Shown: in pieces, positions 43,558 through 53,229 of the stretch
Layout of the letters: the number at the start of each line of letters is the position of its first letter
How positions within the stretch are numbered: the stretch's first letter is position 1
Origin: an uncultured bacterium
GTDB taxonomy: Bacteria > Bacteroidota > Ignavibacteria > UBA10030 > BY39
Length of the DNA stretch: 64,000 bases
NCBI GenBank assembly: GCA_937967455.1
Contig: CALCJK010000018.1
Span: 1 to 64,000 of the forward strand
Reading direction: 5' to 3'
Translations under genes and position numbers: made by a program
Notes under the pieces: model-generated
Told to the model about the DNA's origin: nothing
Database searches by the model: none
What the model saw: only the letters and a program-made list of their open reading frames with translations

Positions 43558-43830
43558 TTATTTTTTTCTTGAACGTTTTTCTGGATATTTAGGTATAAAT
43601 CCCGGGAAAACTTCTATCGGTAAACTAATACTTCTCACACTTTTCATACTTTTATCATATTCTGCCAGAAATTTCTTCATCCACAGCTTTTCATCATCAG
43701 TCAAAACACGGCCACATAGTTCATCTATATCATTTTTTTGATAATTTTTTGATTCTAATATTTTAATTGGAGATATAGCTGGTAATATTGCAATACTGCT
43801 CAATGCCTTTGCGAAGGTTCTCCTCTTCAT
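43558..43830 (-). CDS. Small exported-type protein, probable detached N-terminal region of the amidase
   Basis: The 90-residue product starts MKRRTFAKALSSIAIL, a twin-arginine-like signal. It continues LTDDEKLWMKKFLAEYDK and ends SLPIEVFPGFIPKYPEKR. Amidases from related bacteria, as I recall them, carry a similar stretch (an acidic helix with a Leu-Pro-x-x-Val-x-Pro end) before the catalytic domain. This gene lies only 16 bp upstream of the amidase, and its stop breaks the fusion. AAGGAG at 43840-43845 supports the ATG at 43830 over one at 43863. An alternative is an unrelated small Tat protein. Confidence 0.65.
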   Translation of the reverse strand: MKRRTFAKALSSIAILPAISPIKILESKNYQKNDIDELCGRVLTDDEKLWMKKFLAEYDKSMKSVRSISLPIEVFPGFIPKYPEKRSRKK

Positions 43831-43843
43831 AATAAGATTCTCC

Positions 43844-45010
43844 TTATGGATATTTAAATTCAACTTTCTCTGAATTTTTAATTAACATTTTAATCATCTC
43901 ATCGATCTCAAGATTTTTCTCTGCTTCTAAAACTTCGTTAATATCTGCCCAGGTTTCGGGATTTCTGGGTGTTAGATAAGAACAACAATCGTCATATGGC
44001 TCTTTTGATATTTCGTAAGTCCCAATCTGGTTTGCAATTTTAACTATTTCCTCTTTATCGTATCCTATTAGAGGTCTAAAAATTGGTAAGTTTGATGATG
44101 CATCAATAACTCTGATGTTTTGAAGCGTTTGCGAAGCTACCTGTCCAAGTGCTTCTCCTGTAATAAGTGCATTTGCTTTTTCTAACTCAGCGAACTTTTC
44201 AGCAACTCTAATCATCATTCGGCGATATAGTATAACCCGCAATTTGGGATCCGTTTTAAGCACAATTTCTTTCTGACATTCAGCAAAAGGCACAAGATAA
44301 AGTTTCGAATGATATTGAAAAGGAGTCAATTTATTAACAATACTTTTAACCTGCTCAATTGAATTATTTGAAACATATGGATAGCTATGAAAATGTACAA
44401 ATATTACATATGCACCCCGCTTCATAATTTTATAAGAAGCAACGGGTGAATCAAACCCTGCAGATATTAGGGATACAACTCTACCACTTATTCCTGCTGG
44501 CAAACCACCTGCTCCATCAATTTTTGAAAGATAAATGTAAGCCTTTTTATTTGCTAATTCTATAAAAATTGTTACATCTGGATTAGAGAGATTTGCTCGC
44601 ACGTTAAATCTTTTACAAAGATATTCACCAACTTGAGAGTTAATTTGAACAGAATTCATCGGAAAATTTTTATCAGCACGTGATGATTTGACTTTAATTG
44701 TATTAAACTGCTTATTACGCAATAATATTTCTGCAGTAGTATTGAATAAATCTATAGATTGTTCAACCTCATAACCAGAGCAAATATTTGATAAACCAAA
44801 TACCATCTTCAATTGCTCAATTACTTTATCCTGAATATTTTCTTGATTCAAGTAAATTATAAATCTACCGTATCCGCCAGTTATGTTATTTTGAGGAATC
44901 AAATTTTTGATCGAGAGTCGTACATTTCTAAGAAGATGTTTTTCAAAATATGAGCGATTTTTCCCTTTTAATCCAATTTCATGATGATGTACAACTATAA
45001 TTGGTTTCAT
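43844..45010 (-). CDS. thiI: tRNA 4-thiouridine synthase ThiI (no rhodanese domain)
   Basis: ThiI adenylates U8 of tRNA and transfers sulphur to it; some versions also serve thiazole synthesis. The 388-residue product has an N-terminal ferredoxin-like plus THUMP region (about 1-165). The PP-loop is VSLISAGFDSPVASYKI near 179-195. A Cys pair lies at 342-343 in EPYDDCCSYLTPRNPE. The protein ends at 388, so it lacks the C-terminal rhodanese domain of the E. coli type and needs a separate sulphur donor. Its start overlaps the rhomboid gene end by 4 bp. The small Tat-like gene follows after 13 bp. Confidence 0.93.
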   Translation of the reverse strand: MKPIIVVHHHEIGLKGKNRSYFEKHLLRNVRLSIKNLIPQNNITGGYGRFIIYLNQENIQDKVIEQLKMVFGLSNICSGYEVEQSIDLFNTTAEILLRNKQFNTIKVKSSRADKNFPMNSVQINSQVGEYLCKRFNVRANLSNPDVTIFIELANKKAYIYLSKIDGAGGLPAGISGRVVSLISAGFDSPVASYKIMKRGAYVIFVHFHSYPYVSNNSIEQVKSIVNKLTPFQYHSKLYLVPFAECQKEIVLKTDPKLRVILYRRMMIRVAEKFAELEKANALITGEALGQVASQTLQNIRVIDASSNLPIFRPLIGYDKEEIVKIANQIGTYEISKEPYDDCCSYLTPRNPETWADINEVLEAEKNLEIDEMIKMLIKNSEKVEFKYP

Positions 45011-45699
45011 AAAAAGTTATATGTTCTAAAAATTTTCTTTCTTCTAAAAATAAGTAGTAAAAATGTGCCCGATACAAATCCACCGATGTGTGCCCACCAG
45101 GCAACACCACCTGCATCGCTCCCAATTCCAAGCATTAACATACCACTTAGAAATTGCATAAAAAACCAGATTCCTAAAAATACAAACGCTGGGAGCTCAA
45201 CAAACTGGATAAAATAAAAAATTGGAACAAGTGTTAATATCTTTGCTCTCGGAAACATAAAAATATATGCACCTAAAACTCCTGCAATAGCACCACTTGC
45301 CCCTACCATTGGAATTTCCGAAGCTGGATTTATTAGATATTGAGACATTGCTGCTCCAACACCAGATAAAATATAAAATATCATATATTTTAAGTGACCA
45401 AGTCGATCTTCTACATTGTCACCAAAAATATATAAAAATAACATATTCCCAATAAGATGCATCCAACCACCATGCATAAACATAGAGCTTAAAATTGGGA
45501 AAAAAGTTCTCAATCCAAAATCATAATATTGAATTTGCTCTGTTAATCGAGAAGGAACAAGTCCAAAGGCATATATAAAGCTTTCAAAATTTCTTCCTAA
45601 TGAAATTTGAAATAAAAAAACCAAAACATTCATTGTTATCAGTGCATAGTTTACAACTGGAAAAGTATATCTGGGATTAGTATCACGTAATGGTATCAT
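45007..45699 (-). CDS. Rhomboid-family intramembrane serine protease
   Basis: The 230-residue protein has six transmembrane segments. The N-terminal extracytoplasmic loop is followed by FMHGGWMHLIGNMLFLY with His76, His81 and Asn85. The catalytic Ser135 sits in MVGASGAIAGVLGAYI, and the catalytic His204 in WWAHIGGFVSG. Rhomboids cleave membrane proteins within the bilayer; the substrate is unknown. It is flanked by thiI and an esterase gene, each overlapping by 4 bp. Confidence 0.92.
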   Translation of the reverse strand: MIPLRDTNPRYTFPVVNYALITMNVLVFLFQISLGRNFESFIYAFGLVPSRLTEQIQYYDFGLRTFFPILSSMFMHGGWMHLIGNMLFLYIFGDNVEDRLGHLKYMIFYILSGVGAAMSQYLINPASEIPMVGASGAIAGVLGAYIFMFPRAKILTLVPIFYFIQFVELPAFVFLGIWFFMQFLSGMLMLGIGSDAGGVAWWAHIGGFVSGTFLLLIFRRKKIFRTYNFL

Positions 45700-46337
45700 T
45701 TTTTATCCAGTAATTTTGTAATCCATTTTGAAATATCATCTATACTCTCTTCACAAATATGATGTTCAATTGGATATTCTTTATAGTTCACATCGGCTTC
45801 GAGCTCTTTAAAAACTTTTTTAGTTTCTCTACCCAGCATTACAGGAATTATGGAATCGTAAATTCCATGAGCAATGAATACTGGTTTATTTGGAATTTTT
45901 TTATACTCATACTCCGAAATTGCAGGTAAGTATCCACTGTGAGAAATATTCGCAAAAACTTTTTCAGGATACAATGTTGAAAACAAATTTCCTATCATTG
46001 CGCCCATGCTAAACCCAAAAATGAATATCTTATTTTTATCAATTTCGTAATCATTTATTACCTTTGAAAGAAATTCATCTAATAGCTTTAAACTTGTATT
46101 TAAACCTTTCAAATCTGGTGTAAAATCTGAATTCATATCAAACCAGGTATAACCAAAACCAAATTCCCATTTATATGGAGCTCGAAGACTTAAAATTAAA
46201 AAACGCTTGTCTAAATAATCGCTTAGACCAATTAGATCGTTCTCATCAGCTCCTCTGCCATGCAACAGTATCATACAAGGAGATTTAGCATCTGATTTTT
46301 TTTGAGGTTGTATTATTTTATGATAAATTGAACTCAT
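45696..46337 (-). CDS. Phospholipase/carboxylesterase (alpha/beta hydrolase)
   Basis: The 213-residue hydrolase has CMILLHGRGADENDLIGLSD near 22-41 and the nucleophile motif IFGFSMGAMIG near 105-115. An Asp in GIYDSIIPVMLGRE near 158 and a C-terminal His in PIEHHICEES near 194 complete the triad. This is the group of predicted esterases related to YpfH and to acyl-protein thioesterases. Cytoplasmic, no signal peptide. It overlaps the rhomboid gene by 4 bp. Confidence 0.88.
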   Translation of the reverse strand: MSSIYHKIIQPQKKSDAKSPCMILLHGRGADENDLIGLSDYLDKRFLILSLRAPYKWEFGFGYTWFDMNSDFTPDLKGLNTSLKLLDEFLSKVINDYEIDKNKIFIFGFSMGAMIGNLFSTLYPEKVFANISHSGYLPAISEYEYKKIPNKPVFIAHGIYDSIIPVMLGRETKKVFKELEADVNYKEYPIEHHICEESIDDISKWITKLLDKK

Positions 46338-46383
46338 TTTTTTCCTTTATTGAAATGTATTAAAGATTTTGTTATTATCAAAA

Positions 46384-47511
46384 CTAAATAATTCTTTTAT
46401 AAATAGATAAAATCTTTTCTGCAGCTGTTTTTCGATCGAATTTTTTAATTCTTTCCAACCCTTTATTGATTAAATTCTTCTTCAGGTTGGTATCCTCACA
46501 TAGATTTAGTATTGCATCTCTAAGTTTATCTGAGTCAGAAGGTTCAAAAAAGAGTGCTGAATCACCTGCAATTTCAATAAGCGATGATGACCGTGATGTA
46601 ATGACAGCAGTTCCAGATGCCATTGCCTCGAGTACTGGAACACCATAACCTTCATAAATTGAGGGATAAACCAGAAATTCTGCAAGCCTATAAATTGCTA
46701 CAAGATCATCTAATGGAATGTAATGAAGCAAGTGTATTTTATTTTTGATTGAGGATTTACTTATTCTATCAAGAATCGGTTTATAATACCAGCCCAGTTT
46801 ACCTACTAAAACAAGATGTAATTCAAGTTTTTTTAACTTGTGTAACTTTTCAAAAGCTTCAATTAACACTGTGATATTTTTTCTTGGTTCTATAGTCCCT
46901 ACAAAAAGAATGAAAGGAAATAAAAGTTTGTATTTTTCTTTTACTTTTTCGATTAACAATTTATCAATCGAGTGATAAAATTTATCATCTACAGGTAAAT
47001 ATATTGCATTTACCATATCTTCAGGCACTTTGAAAGCATTTATAACATCATTTTTTGTTTGTTCTGAAGGAACAATTATAGAGTCCGTTCTATAAACATT
47101 TTGAGCAATAATTTTATCCCATTTTAACACCTGTGATTGGAATAAATTTGGAAACTTTTTATATGCAAGATCATGTATTGTAATAATTGATTTTTTATTT
47201 TTAATTGGTGGCATTAATGGTTCACAGCTGTGAAATATGTCATAATCACCAACAATATATTTTACGTCTGGAAATTTCAATTTATTAAAATAAAATCTTT
47301 TAATAAATCCTGGAATTTTTGATAATTTAATTACAACATTTTCCCTTGCAAATTTACAGACAGCTTTTTTATCAATAGAAAATGACCAACCCCATAATAT
47401 ATACTCATTTTCCCTATCATAATTTAACAATGTGTTTAACAATTCAGTAGTATGATGTCCATAGCCCGCACGTTCAATCTGAAAATAACTTATATCCAAA
47501 ACAATTTTCAT
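46384..47511 (-). CDS. Family 4 glycosyltransferase
   Basis: The 375-residue GT-B enzyme has FVGTIEPRKNITVLIEAF near 195-212, the donor-binding LVYPSIYEGYGVPVLEAMAS near 296-315, and the catalytic EX7E of GT4 in this stretch. The N-terminal half starts VLDISYFQIERAGYGHHTTE. The start at 47511 is preferred over one at 47610 because it falls 7 bp after the preceding gene and directly before the first strand. The alternative would run 100 bp back into that gene. It acts in an exopolysaccharide or glycan pathway with the next two genes. Confidence 0.88.
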   Translation of the reverse strand: MKIVLDISYFQIERAGYGHHTTELLNTLLNYDRENEYILWGWSFSIDKKAVCKFARENVVIKLSKIPGFIKRFYFNKLKFPDVKYIVGDYDIFHSCEPLMPPIKNKKSIITIHDLAYKKFPNLFQSQVLKWDKIIAQNVYRTDSIIVPSEQTKNDVINAFKVPEDMVNAIYLPVDDKFYHSIDKLLIEKVKEKYKLLFPFILFVGTIEPRKNITVLIEAFEKLHKLKKLELHLVLVGKLGWYYKPILDRISKSSIKNKIHLLHYIPLDDLVAIYRLAEFLVYPSIYEGYGVPVLEAMASGTAVITSRSSSLIEIAGDSALFFEPSDSDKLRDAILNLCEDTNLKKNLINKGLERIKKFDRKTAAEKILSIYKRII

Positions 47512-47518
47512 AACAAAC

Positions 47519-48631
47519 TCAACTATTGCAACCAAGCTTGTGAAAAAGTTCATATATAACAGCCACAGCTTTGTCGACACTATAATTTTCTTCAACCATC
47601 TTTCTGGCATTAAAAAGAAGATTGTCCGGCACTTGTTTATTTTTTATTCTTTCAATTAATCCTGATAATTCATCAACATTTTCTTCATTAAAAACAAAGC
47701 CATATTCCCTAATAACATTGGGGATATCGCCAGAATTGGATCCAATAACATATACACCACTTGCCATCGCTTCAATTAATATTCGACCAAACTGTTCCTT
47801 CCACTTCTGGGTTGTGCGTGATGGTAAAACTAACACTTTTATTTTATTTAAATAATTAGGTACTTCGCTATATTTTACAGCATCAACCCAGGCTATTTTA
47901 TTTTCAATCCCCAATTCAGCAGCTAAATTCATCAAATATTTTTGTTCAGGTCCACGACCGACTATTAAACAGTTTAAATTAAGCTTTGCGATAGCTTTTA
48001 TAAGTACATCCACACCTTTTTCGTATGATAATCTGCCAATATAACCAACAAAAAATTCTTTTTCATTATTAGGATTGAATGCAAAATTATTTAAATCAAC
48101 TGTTGGCGGTACAAAGACTACTTTCCAGTTAGAAATATTTCCCATAATATTCACAGCTGAATAAGAATGAGCAATGCATACATTTATTCTTTTTATTGTG
48201 TATTTTTCTATAATTCTATTTAAAAAACCCATTTTATAAGGGAATGGATTGAAACGGTAATCAATGTTCCTCCATGTAGCACAAACAATTTTTGTGTTTG
48301 GAAAATATTTGTTAACTAATCTTACTAAATGATATGTATTGAAATTTTCTGGTTCACTGCTTATAAAAACAATTCGTGGTTTTACCTTCATCATTATAGA
48401 TTTTAATTTAATATAAACTATTCTCTGATGCCGATGCCCAAATATAAATGGGCTGGTATAAACTTTTAATAGTTCGCTCTCTTCTTCCTCACAATGTGTA
48501 ACGATTCCTTGTTCCTTCCAGGATTTAGGAACTAACAGAAAAACCGGTTCCCCAATTTTTCTGGCTAATTCTCTATAAATCCCTCTTCTGCTCGAATTAA
48601 CAGCAAGGTTATCAATTATTAATATTTTCAT
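47519..48631 (-). CDS. Family 4 glycosyltransferase
   Basis: The 370-residue enzyme has FVGYIGRLSYEKGVDVLIKA near 190-209 and LIVGRGPEQKYLMNLA near 218. The donor-site stretch VLPSRTTQKWKEQFGRILIE is near 267-286, with EX7E. The N-terminal domain carries ERELARKIGEP-like start (YRELARKIGEPVFLLVPKSW). It is of the GT4 kind that transfers nucleotide-sugar glucosyl or mannosyl groups to lipid-linked oligosaccharides. Its start overlaps the flippase-methyltransferase gene by 4 bp, so the three genes form one polysaccharide-assembly set. Confidence 0.88.
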   Translation of the reverse strand: MKILIIDNLAVNSSRRGIYRELARKIGEPVFLLVPKSWKEQGIVTHCEEEESELLKVYTSPFIFGHRHQRIVYIKLKSIMMKVKPRIVFISSEPENFNTYHLVRLVNKYFPNTKIVCATWRNIDYRFNPFPYKMGFLNRIIEKYTIKRINVCIAHSYSAVNIMGNISNWKVVFVPPTVDLNNFAFNPNNEKEFFVGYIGRLSYEKGVDVLIKAIAKLNLNCLIVGRGPEQKYLMNLAAELGIENKIAWVDAVKYSEVPNYLNKIKVLVLPSRTTQKWKEQFGRILIEAMASGVYVIGSNSGDIPNVIREYGFVFNEENVDELSGLIERIKNKQVPDNLLFNARKMVEENYSVDKAVAVIYELFHKLGCNS

Positions 48632-50781
48632 ATCTTCTTAGCTTTCAAAATTATATTGTAACTCAACCGTCCCCACGAGATGCTATTGTCAAGGTCTCCC
48701 AATTTTCTCCAGAAATTACTCAAATCCCATCCAAAATGCCGCTTCGTAAAATTATTTAATCCAAAAGTAATTGGATATAAAAACAAACCACCATAGTGAA
48801 GCTTTTCTATTTTAAATAATCTAAACAACAAAATTCTTAAATCTTTATATGAATAATGTTTATGATGCCGTGCATATTTTTTGTGTTTTAATTTTATTGA
48901 AAGATTTTCTGGGTCAAGAAAAGTAAATAAACCTTTATAAGGAACAGATAAAATTAAAATTCCATCTTTTTTCAATACTCTCCAAGCTTCTGCTATTGCC
49001 ATCTTATCACTACTCAAGTGTTCTATAACATCAAGCATTAGAACGGTATCAATTACTTCAGATTCAATTGGTAAATTCTCTGCTGATGCTGCAATTAGAT
49101 AAGAATTTTTTTTATTTATAGATCTTAAGGCATTCAAATCGGTATCTATACCAATCACAATTCTACTTTTTGCTGATAGATAATTGAGCAATGGTGTATT
49201 CGAACAACCAACATCTAGAACAATATCTGATTCTGGTAACCAGCTAAATGCCCATTTTTGTCTGTCCGTTAGTGGAATGCTTAAACCTGCAAATTTTTTT
49301 GCAATACCTGCTATGCGAGGGTTAATCTTGGAAATAATTTCAATATCTCTATAATTAAGTGGTTTGAATATTCTAAAAACAACAAATATAAGAATCAAAT
49401 ATATAATAATTGTGATGAGGAGATTTGAATAATTTAAAAATTTGTTAATTTCAAGCACTGAAATACCGCAAATTATACTTATAGCTAATATTTTCGATGC
49501 AAATTTTGTATTCAATTTTGCATTAAATGCTTGCTTAACAAAATGGAAATGTAACAATGCAATTAATAAGTTTGAGATAGCGAGAGCGATAACAGCACCG
49601 TATATTCCAATATAATAAATTAATATTGGAGCAAGTGTAATATTTAAAACACCACATATAATACTCGAAATTAAAAGTTCTTTAACCATTCCCTTAGATT
49701 GTAAATAATCTGCTGACAATCCCCCACCAAATATTCTTGTTGCAATAAAAACAGTGGAAAATAGTTGAAACCATAATACACTTTTCAGATATTGTTCAGA
49801 ATAAACCGTTAAGATAATACTTTTAGCAAATATTATAAAAAAAACAAAAGAAGGAATTATGAGAATTAAAATAAATCTATTAATCGTAATCCAGTAATCT
49901 TCTAAGATCTTTTTCCCTTTTTCCTCAACAGTCGAGAATGCAGCTACAGAAACACCATATAAACCAATCGTAAGTCCGAAATTAAGTGCTTGCGCAAAGC
50001 TAAATGATACATCTAAGTTACCTATTTCATAAAAGCCCACAGCAAGAATTCCAGAAATAAGAATCGTTGCTTGCTTACCGAACAGAAATTCAAGCATCGA
50101 GTTAAACCAAAATCTTACACCCAGAGATAAAATATTCTTAATGGCTATATATTGTCCATCAACTTTAAAAATAAAACCTTTTAAAAAAATCAACAACATC
50201 AATACCTGTAATAAATTTGAAGCAACGAGCAAAATGAATATTTCTCTAAGCCCAAATCCATAAATTAAAATAACATAAGCAGTAATTACTTCCATGATTC
50301 GCGTAGAAACTGCTATTGAATAGACAACTTTTGTTTTAAAAAAAGAGATCAAAAAAGAATTCAGGAGGGATATAATATTTTTCAATGTAAAAAAACAGAT
50401 TACAAAAACAAGATAATTCAGAACATGTTCAGAAATATTAAGTAGTTCAAGAAGATTATTTTTGAAAAAGTATATTATTAGGCTAATAAGAATTGTGGTA
50501 GAAACGCGAAATAACAATAATTTTCTAATGGTTGTTGCAGCTTTGGAAATCTCGGCACCGAAATATTTAGGAAAGGTAGAATTTATTGAAGTTTCAAGTC
50601 CAAATGAAGACAGTGCACCGAACAAAAACACCATGCTAAGTACTGATGCATATATTCCGTTTAATTGAGAACCCAGATATTTTGCAATCAATACTGAAAG
50701 TATGAAGATCAGGATAAACTCAAATGATCTTCCTAATTGGTTCCAAAAAAAACCCTTGATTATGCGTTTGGTATCGTCCAT
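48628..50781 (-). CDS. Fusion of a Wzx-type polysaccharide flippase and a SAM-dependent methyltransferase
   Basis: The 717-residue protein has about 13-14 transmembrane segments in its first 475 residues, in the pattern of oligosaccharide-lipid flippases (MOP/PST). A soluble C-terminal domain of about 215 residues starts near 503. It has a class I methyltransferase fold: motif I at 519-526 (IVLDVGCS), an acidic strand end IGIDTD, VLMLDVIEHLSSDKMAIAE near 580 and LKKDGILILSVPYKG near 603. No frameshift or stop lies between the parts. The methyltransferase may act on the sugar carried by the flippase. Separate genes are the common arrangement. Glycosyltransferase genes follow. Confidence 0.88.
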   Translation of the reverse strand: MDDTKRIIKGFFWNQLGRSFEFILIFILSVLIAKYLGSQLNGIYASVLSMVFLFGALSSFGLETSINSTFPKYFGAEISKAATTIRKLLLFRVSTTILISLIIYFFKNNLLELLNISEHVLNYLVFVICFFTLKNIISLLNSFLISFFKTKVVYSIAVSTRIMEVITAYVILIYGFGLREIFILLVASNLLQVLMLLIFLKGFIFKVDGQYIAIKNILSLGVRFWFNSMLEFLFGKQATILISGILAVGFYEIGNLDVSFSFAQALNFGLTIGLYGVSVAAFSTVEEKGKKILEDYWITINRFILILIIPSFVFFIIFAKSIILTVYSEQYLKSVLWFQLFSTVFIATRIFGGGLSADYLQSKGMVKELLISSIICGVLNITLAPILIYYIGIYGAVIALAISNLLIALLHFHFVKQAFNAKLNTKFASKILAISIICGISVLEINKFLNYSNLLITIIIYLILIFVVFRIFKPLNYRDIEIISKINPRIAGIAKKFAGLSIPLTDRQKWAFSWLPESDIVLDVGCSNTPLLNYLSAKSRIVIGIDTDLNALRSINKKNSYLIAASAENLPIESEVIDTVLMLDVIEHLSSDKMAIAEAWRVLKKDGILILSVPYKGLFTFLDPENLSIKLKHKKYARHHKHYSYKDLRILLFRLFKIEKLHYGGLFLYPITFGLNNFTKRHFGWDLSNFWRKLGDLDNSISWGRLSYNIILKAKKI

Positions 50782-50802
50782 TAAAACAAATATATAAAAA
50801 TT

Positions 50803-50843
50803 AACTCAATGTAAAAATTCTTATTTAGAAAAATACATGAGTT
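50803..50843 (-). terminator. Intrinsic terminator-like hairpin after the hybrid kinase gene
   Basis: AACTCAATGTA (50803-50813) and TACATGAGTT (50834-50843) form a ten-pair stem with one bulged base. On the minus strand AATTTTTATAT follows. It begins right at the stop codon of the kinase gene. Confidence 0.55.
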
Positions 50844-53229
50844 ATTTTTTAGCCATATCGAGTGTGGTTCGAATAGTTTTTAGGATTTGATCAAAATGCA
50901 ATGGTTTAGATAAAATTTCCTTAATCCCAAGTTTATAAAGCTCTGACCTCTTCTCTAGTTGTATATAACCCGTCATAATAATTGTGTATACATCCGGTTT
51001 AATTTTTTTAATTTCTAAAAACATTTCATCCCCTGTCATTTTAGGAAGCCCCAGATCAGTAATAACTAGGTCAATATTATTATGTTTATCCATAAAAAGT
51101 TTTAAACCTTCATAACCATTTGATGCTGTAAAAACTGAATAACCTGCATCCTGTAACAAATTTTTTATAGTCGACAACAAAAATTCTTCATCTTCAACAA
51201 GTAATATAGTTTCTGTACCTCTATAATCAACAATTGTTGTTATATCTTGTGGCTGGGGTTCAATAATTTCTAAAGTTGGGAAATATATTCTAAATGTTGT
51301 ACCTTTTCCCGGTTCTGATTCAACATCAATAAATGCATTGTGTGCATTAACAATTCCATATATAATTGAGAGACCCAGACCCGTACCTTTTCCAATTTCT
51401 TTTGTTGTAAAAAACGGATCAAAAATTCTACTCAATATTTCTTTTGTCATTCCAATCCCTGAATCTTTTACTTCTAAAACGACATACAACTCTTTGTTAG
51501 CTTGTGAAAATTTATTTATTATTTCTGACCCTAAAATATTATAAATTGAGATTGTTAATTTACCACCATTGGGCATTGCATCTCTTGAATTTACACATAA
51601 GTTGAGAAGCACCATATGTAATTGTGTGCTATCAGCATAAACATTTTCATTCTGAGCTTTAAGGACTACTTCAATCTCTATATTTTTTGGGAAGGAATGT
51701 CTTAATATATTAACAACTTCTCTAACAATTGTAGAAAATTTTACAGGGGCAAATTTACCTTTTTCTGCTCTTGCAAATAAAAGGAGTTGCTTAGCAACAC
51801 CAGCTCCTCTTTCTATTGCTTTTTTCCCCATATCCAATAATTTTTGTATTTCATCTGATTGAATCTTCATTCCAATCATATCCAAAACACCCAGTACAAT
51901 TCCCATTACATTATTAAAGTCGTGTGCTATACCTCCTGCAAGAGTACCAATTGCTTCCATTTTTTGAGAATGTAACAACTTTTCTTCAAGTTTTTTTCTC
52001 TCTGTGTTATCAAATAGGTAACCTCTTATAATTTTAATTTCACCATTCTCATCGAGTTCAGCGAAAACATTTTCAATAATGTACAATGGAGTACCATCTT
52101 TTTTCCGTAGCTCTATTTCATAGTTATATAATCTTTTTTGTTCTTTCAATAATCTTAAAAATTCCTCTCTAACCTGGAAAGATGGATATCTTTGATATGT
52201 ATTTTCTTTTATTACCTCTTCTACAGAATCATAGCCAAATATTTTAGCATATGCTGGATTACATTCCAATAATTTCCCATCTGGAGTAGAAATAAAATCG
52301 CCTGTTAAATCATCTTCAAAAAATCTTCTATATTTCTCTTCAGATGCTCTTAATTTTTCATTAGCTTCTTTAATATCCATTAAAATATTTAAAAGAGCTT
52401 TTTCTGATCTTTCGAGCTGGATAGTTCTTTCCTGCACCTTATTTTCAAGTTCTTTACCCCATCTTTCTATTTCTTCGTGAGAATTTTTTAAATCATCAAT
52501 CATCTTATTGAATGATTTTGCAAGTATTCCTATTTCATCATCTGCCTCAACTTCAACCTTTACATTTAAATCTCCACCTGCAATTTTTTCAGTTGCCTCA
52601 ATCATGCGATTTAAAGGTTTGAAAACAATTCTTGATAGATATCTTGAACCAATAACTACAATAAAAATCACAATGAGACCTAAAGAAAGAAACAACATCT
52701 CAACATTTTTAATAGAGGAATATAAATAATCAAGTGACATAGCCAATCTTAATGTTCCCCAAGTCTGATCATTATATTTAATAGGTAGTGTTAATTCTCT
52801 CAAATTATATTCAACTTGATTTATAATTACATTTTTTCTATCAATTTTATTACTTTCAAAACTTTGAACTTTTTCTTCAAGAGCTTTTTCAAGTAACACT
52901 TTATATTTTTCAGAATAATATTTAGAGGCAACCGGAGAATTATTTCTGTCATAAACTATTATATAACTCAAATCATTAACACCTGAGATATTACTAATAT
53001 CCCTCTGTATTGTTGTGTAATCATAAATAAACAAGGGCCTAAGGCTCGAAGATGCTATATTATTTCCCAAAGCTAATAATGTTTCTTTTTGAAGATCAAA
53101 AAGCTGATTTGATATCTGAATCCTGAAAATTATCAACAAAGTTAAAAATATCATAATAAATAGAAAACATATGGAAAATATCAATTTACTCTGCAGACTC
53201 AAATTTTTAAAAAACACGTTTAACTTCAT
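50842..53229 (-). CDS. Hybrid sensor histidine kinase (HAMP-PAS-HisKA-HATPase-REC)
   Basis: The 795-residue protein has a transmembrane helix (about 16-36), a periplasmic domain (about 37-172) and a second helix (about 176-197). A HAMP domain runs about 198-250, then a PAS domain (about 295-410). The HisKA domain has phosphorylated His436 in LAGGIAHDFNNVMG, a form usual in PAS-containing hybrid kinases. The HATPase has DSGIGMTKEIL and GTGLGLSIIYGIV. A C-terminal receiver runs 673-795 with Asp725 in VITDLGLPKMTG. It overlaps the upstream peptide-binding protein gene by 4 bp. It has no output domain, so signals pass to another regulator. Confidence 0.93.
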   Translation of the reverse strand: MKLNVFFKNLSLQSKLIFSICFLFIMIFLTLLIIFRIQISNQLFDLQKETLLALGNNIASSSLRPLFIYDYTTIQRDISNISGVNDLSYIIVYDRNNSPVASKYYSEKYKVLLEKALEEKVQSFESNKIDRKNVIINQVEYNLRELTLPIKYNDQTWGTLRLAMSLDYLYSSIKNVEMLFLSLGLIVIFIVVIGSRYLSRIVFKPLNRMIEATEKIAGGDLNVKVEVEADDEIGILAKSFNKMIDDLKNSHEEIERWGKELENKVQERTIQLERSEKALLNILMDIKEANEKLRASEEKYRRFFEDDLTGDFISTPDGKLLECNPAYAKIFGYDSVEEVIKENTYQRYPSFQVREEFLRLLKEQKRLYNYEIELRKKDGTPLYIIENVFAELDENGEIKIIRGYLFDNTERKKLEEKLLHSQKMEAIGTLAGGIAHDFNNVMGIVLGVLDMIGMKIQSDEIQKLLDMGKKAIERGAGVAKQLLLFARAEKGKFAPVKFSTIVREVVNILRHSFPKNIEIEVVLKAQNENVYADSTQLHMVLLNLCVNSRDAMPNGGKLTISIYNILGSEIINKFSQANKELYVVLEVKDSGIGMTKEILSRIFDPFFTTKEIGKGTGLGLSIIYGIVNAHNAFIDVESEPGKGTTFRIYFPTLEIIEPQPQDITTIVDYRGTETILLVEDEEFLLSTIKNLLQDAGYSVFTASNGYEGLKLFMDKHNNIDLVITDLGLPKMTGDEMFLEIKKIKPDVYTIIMTGYIQLEKRSELYKLGIKEILSKPLHFDQILKTIRTTLDMAKK

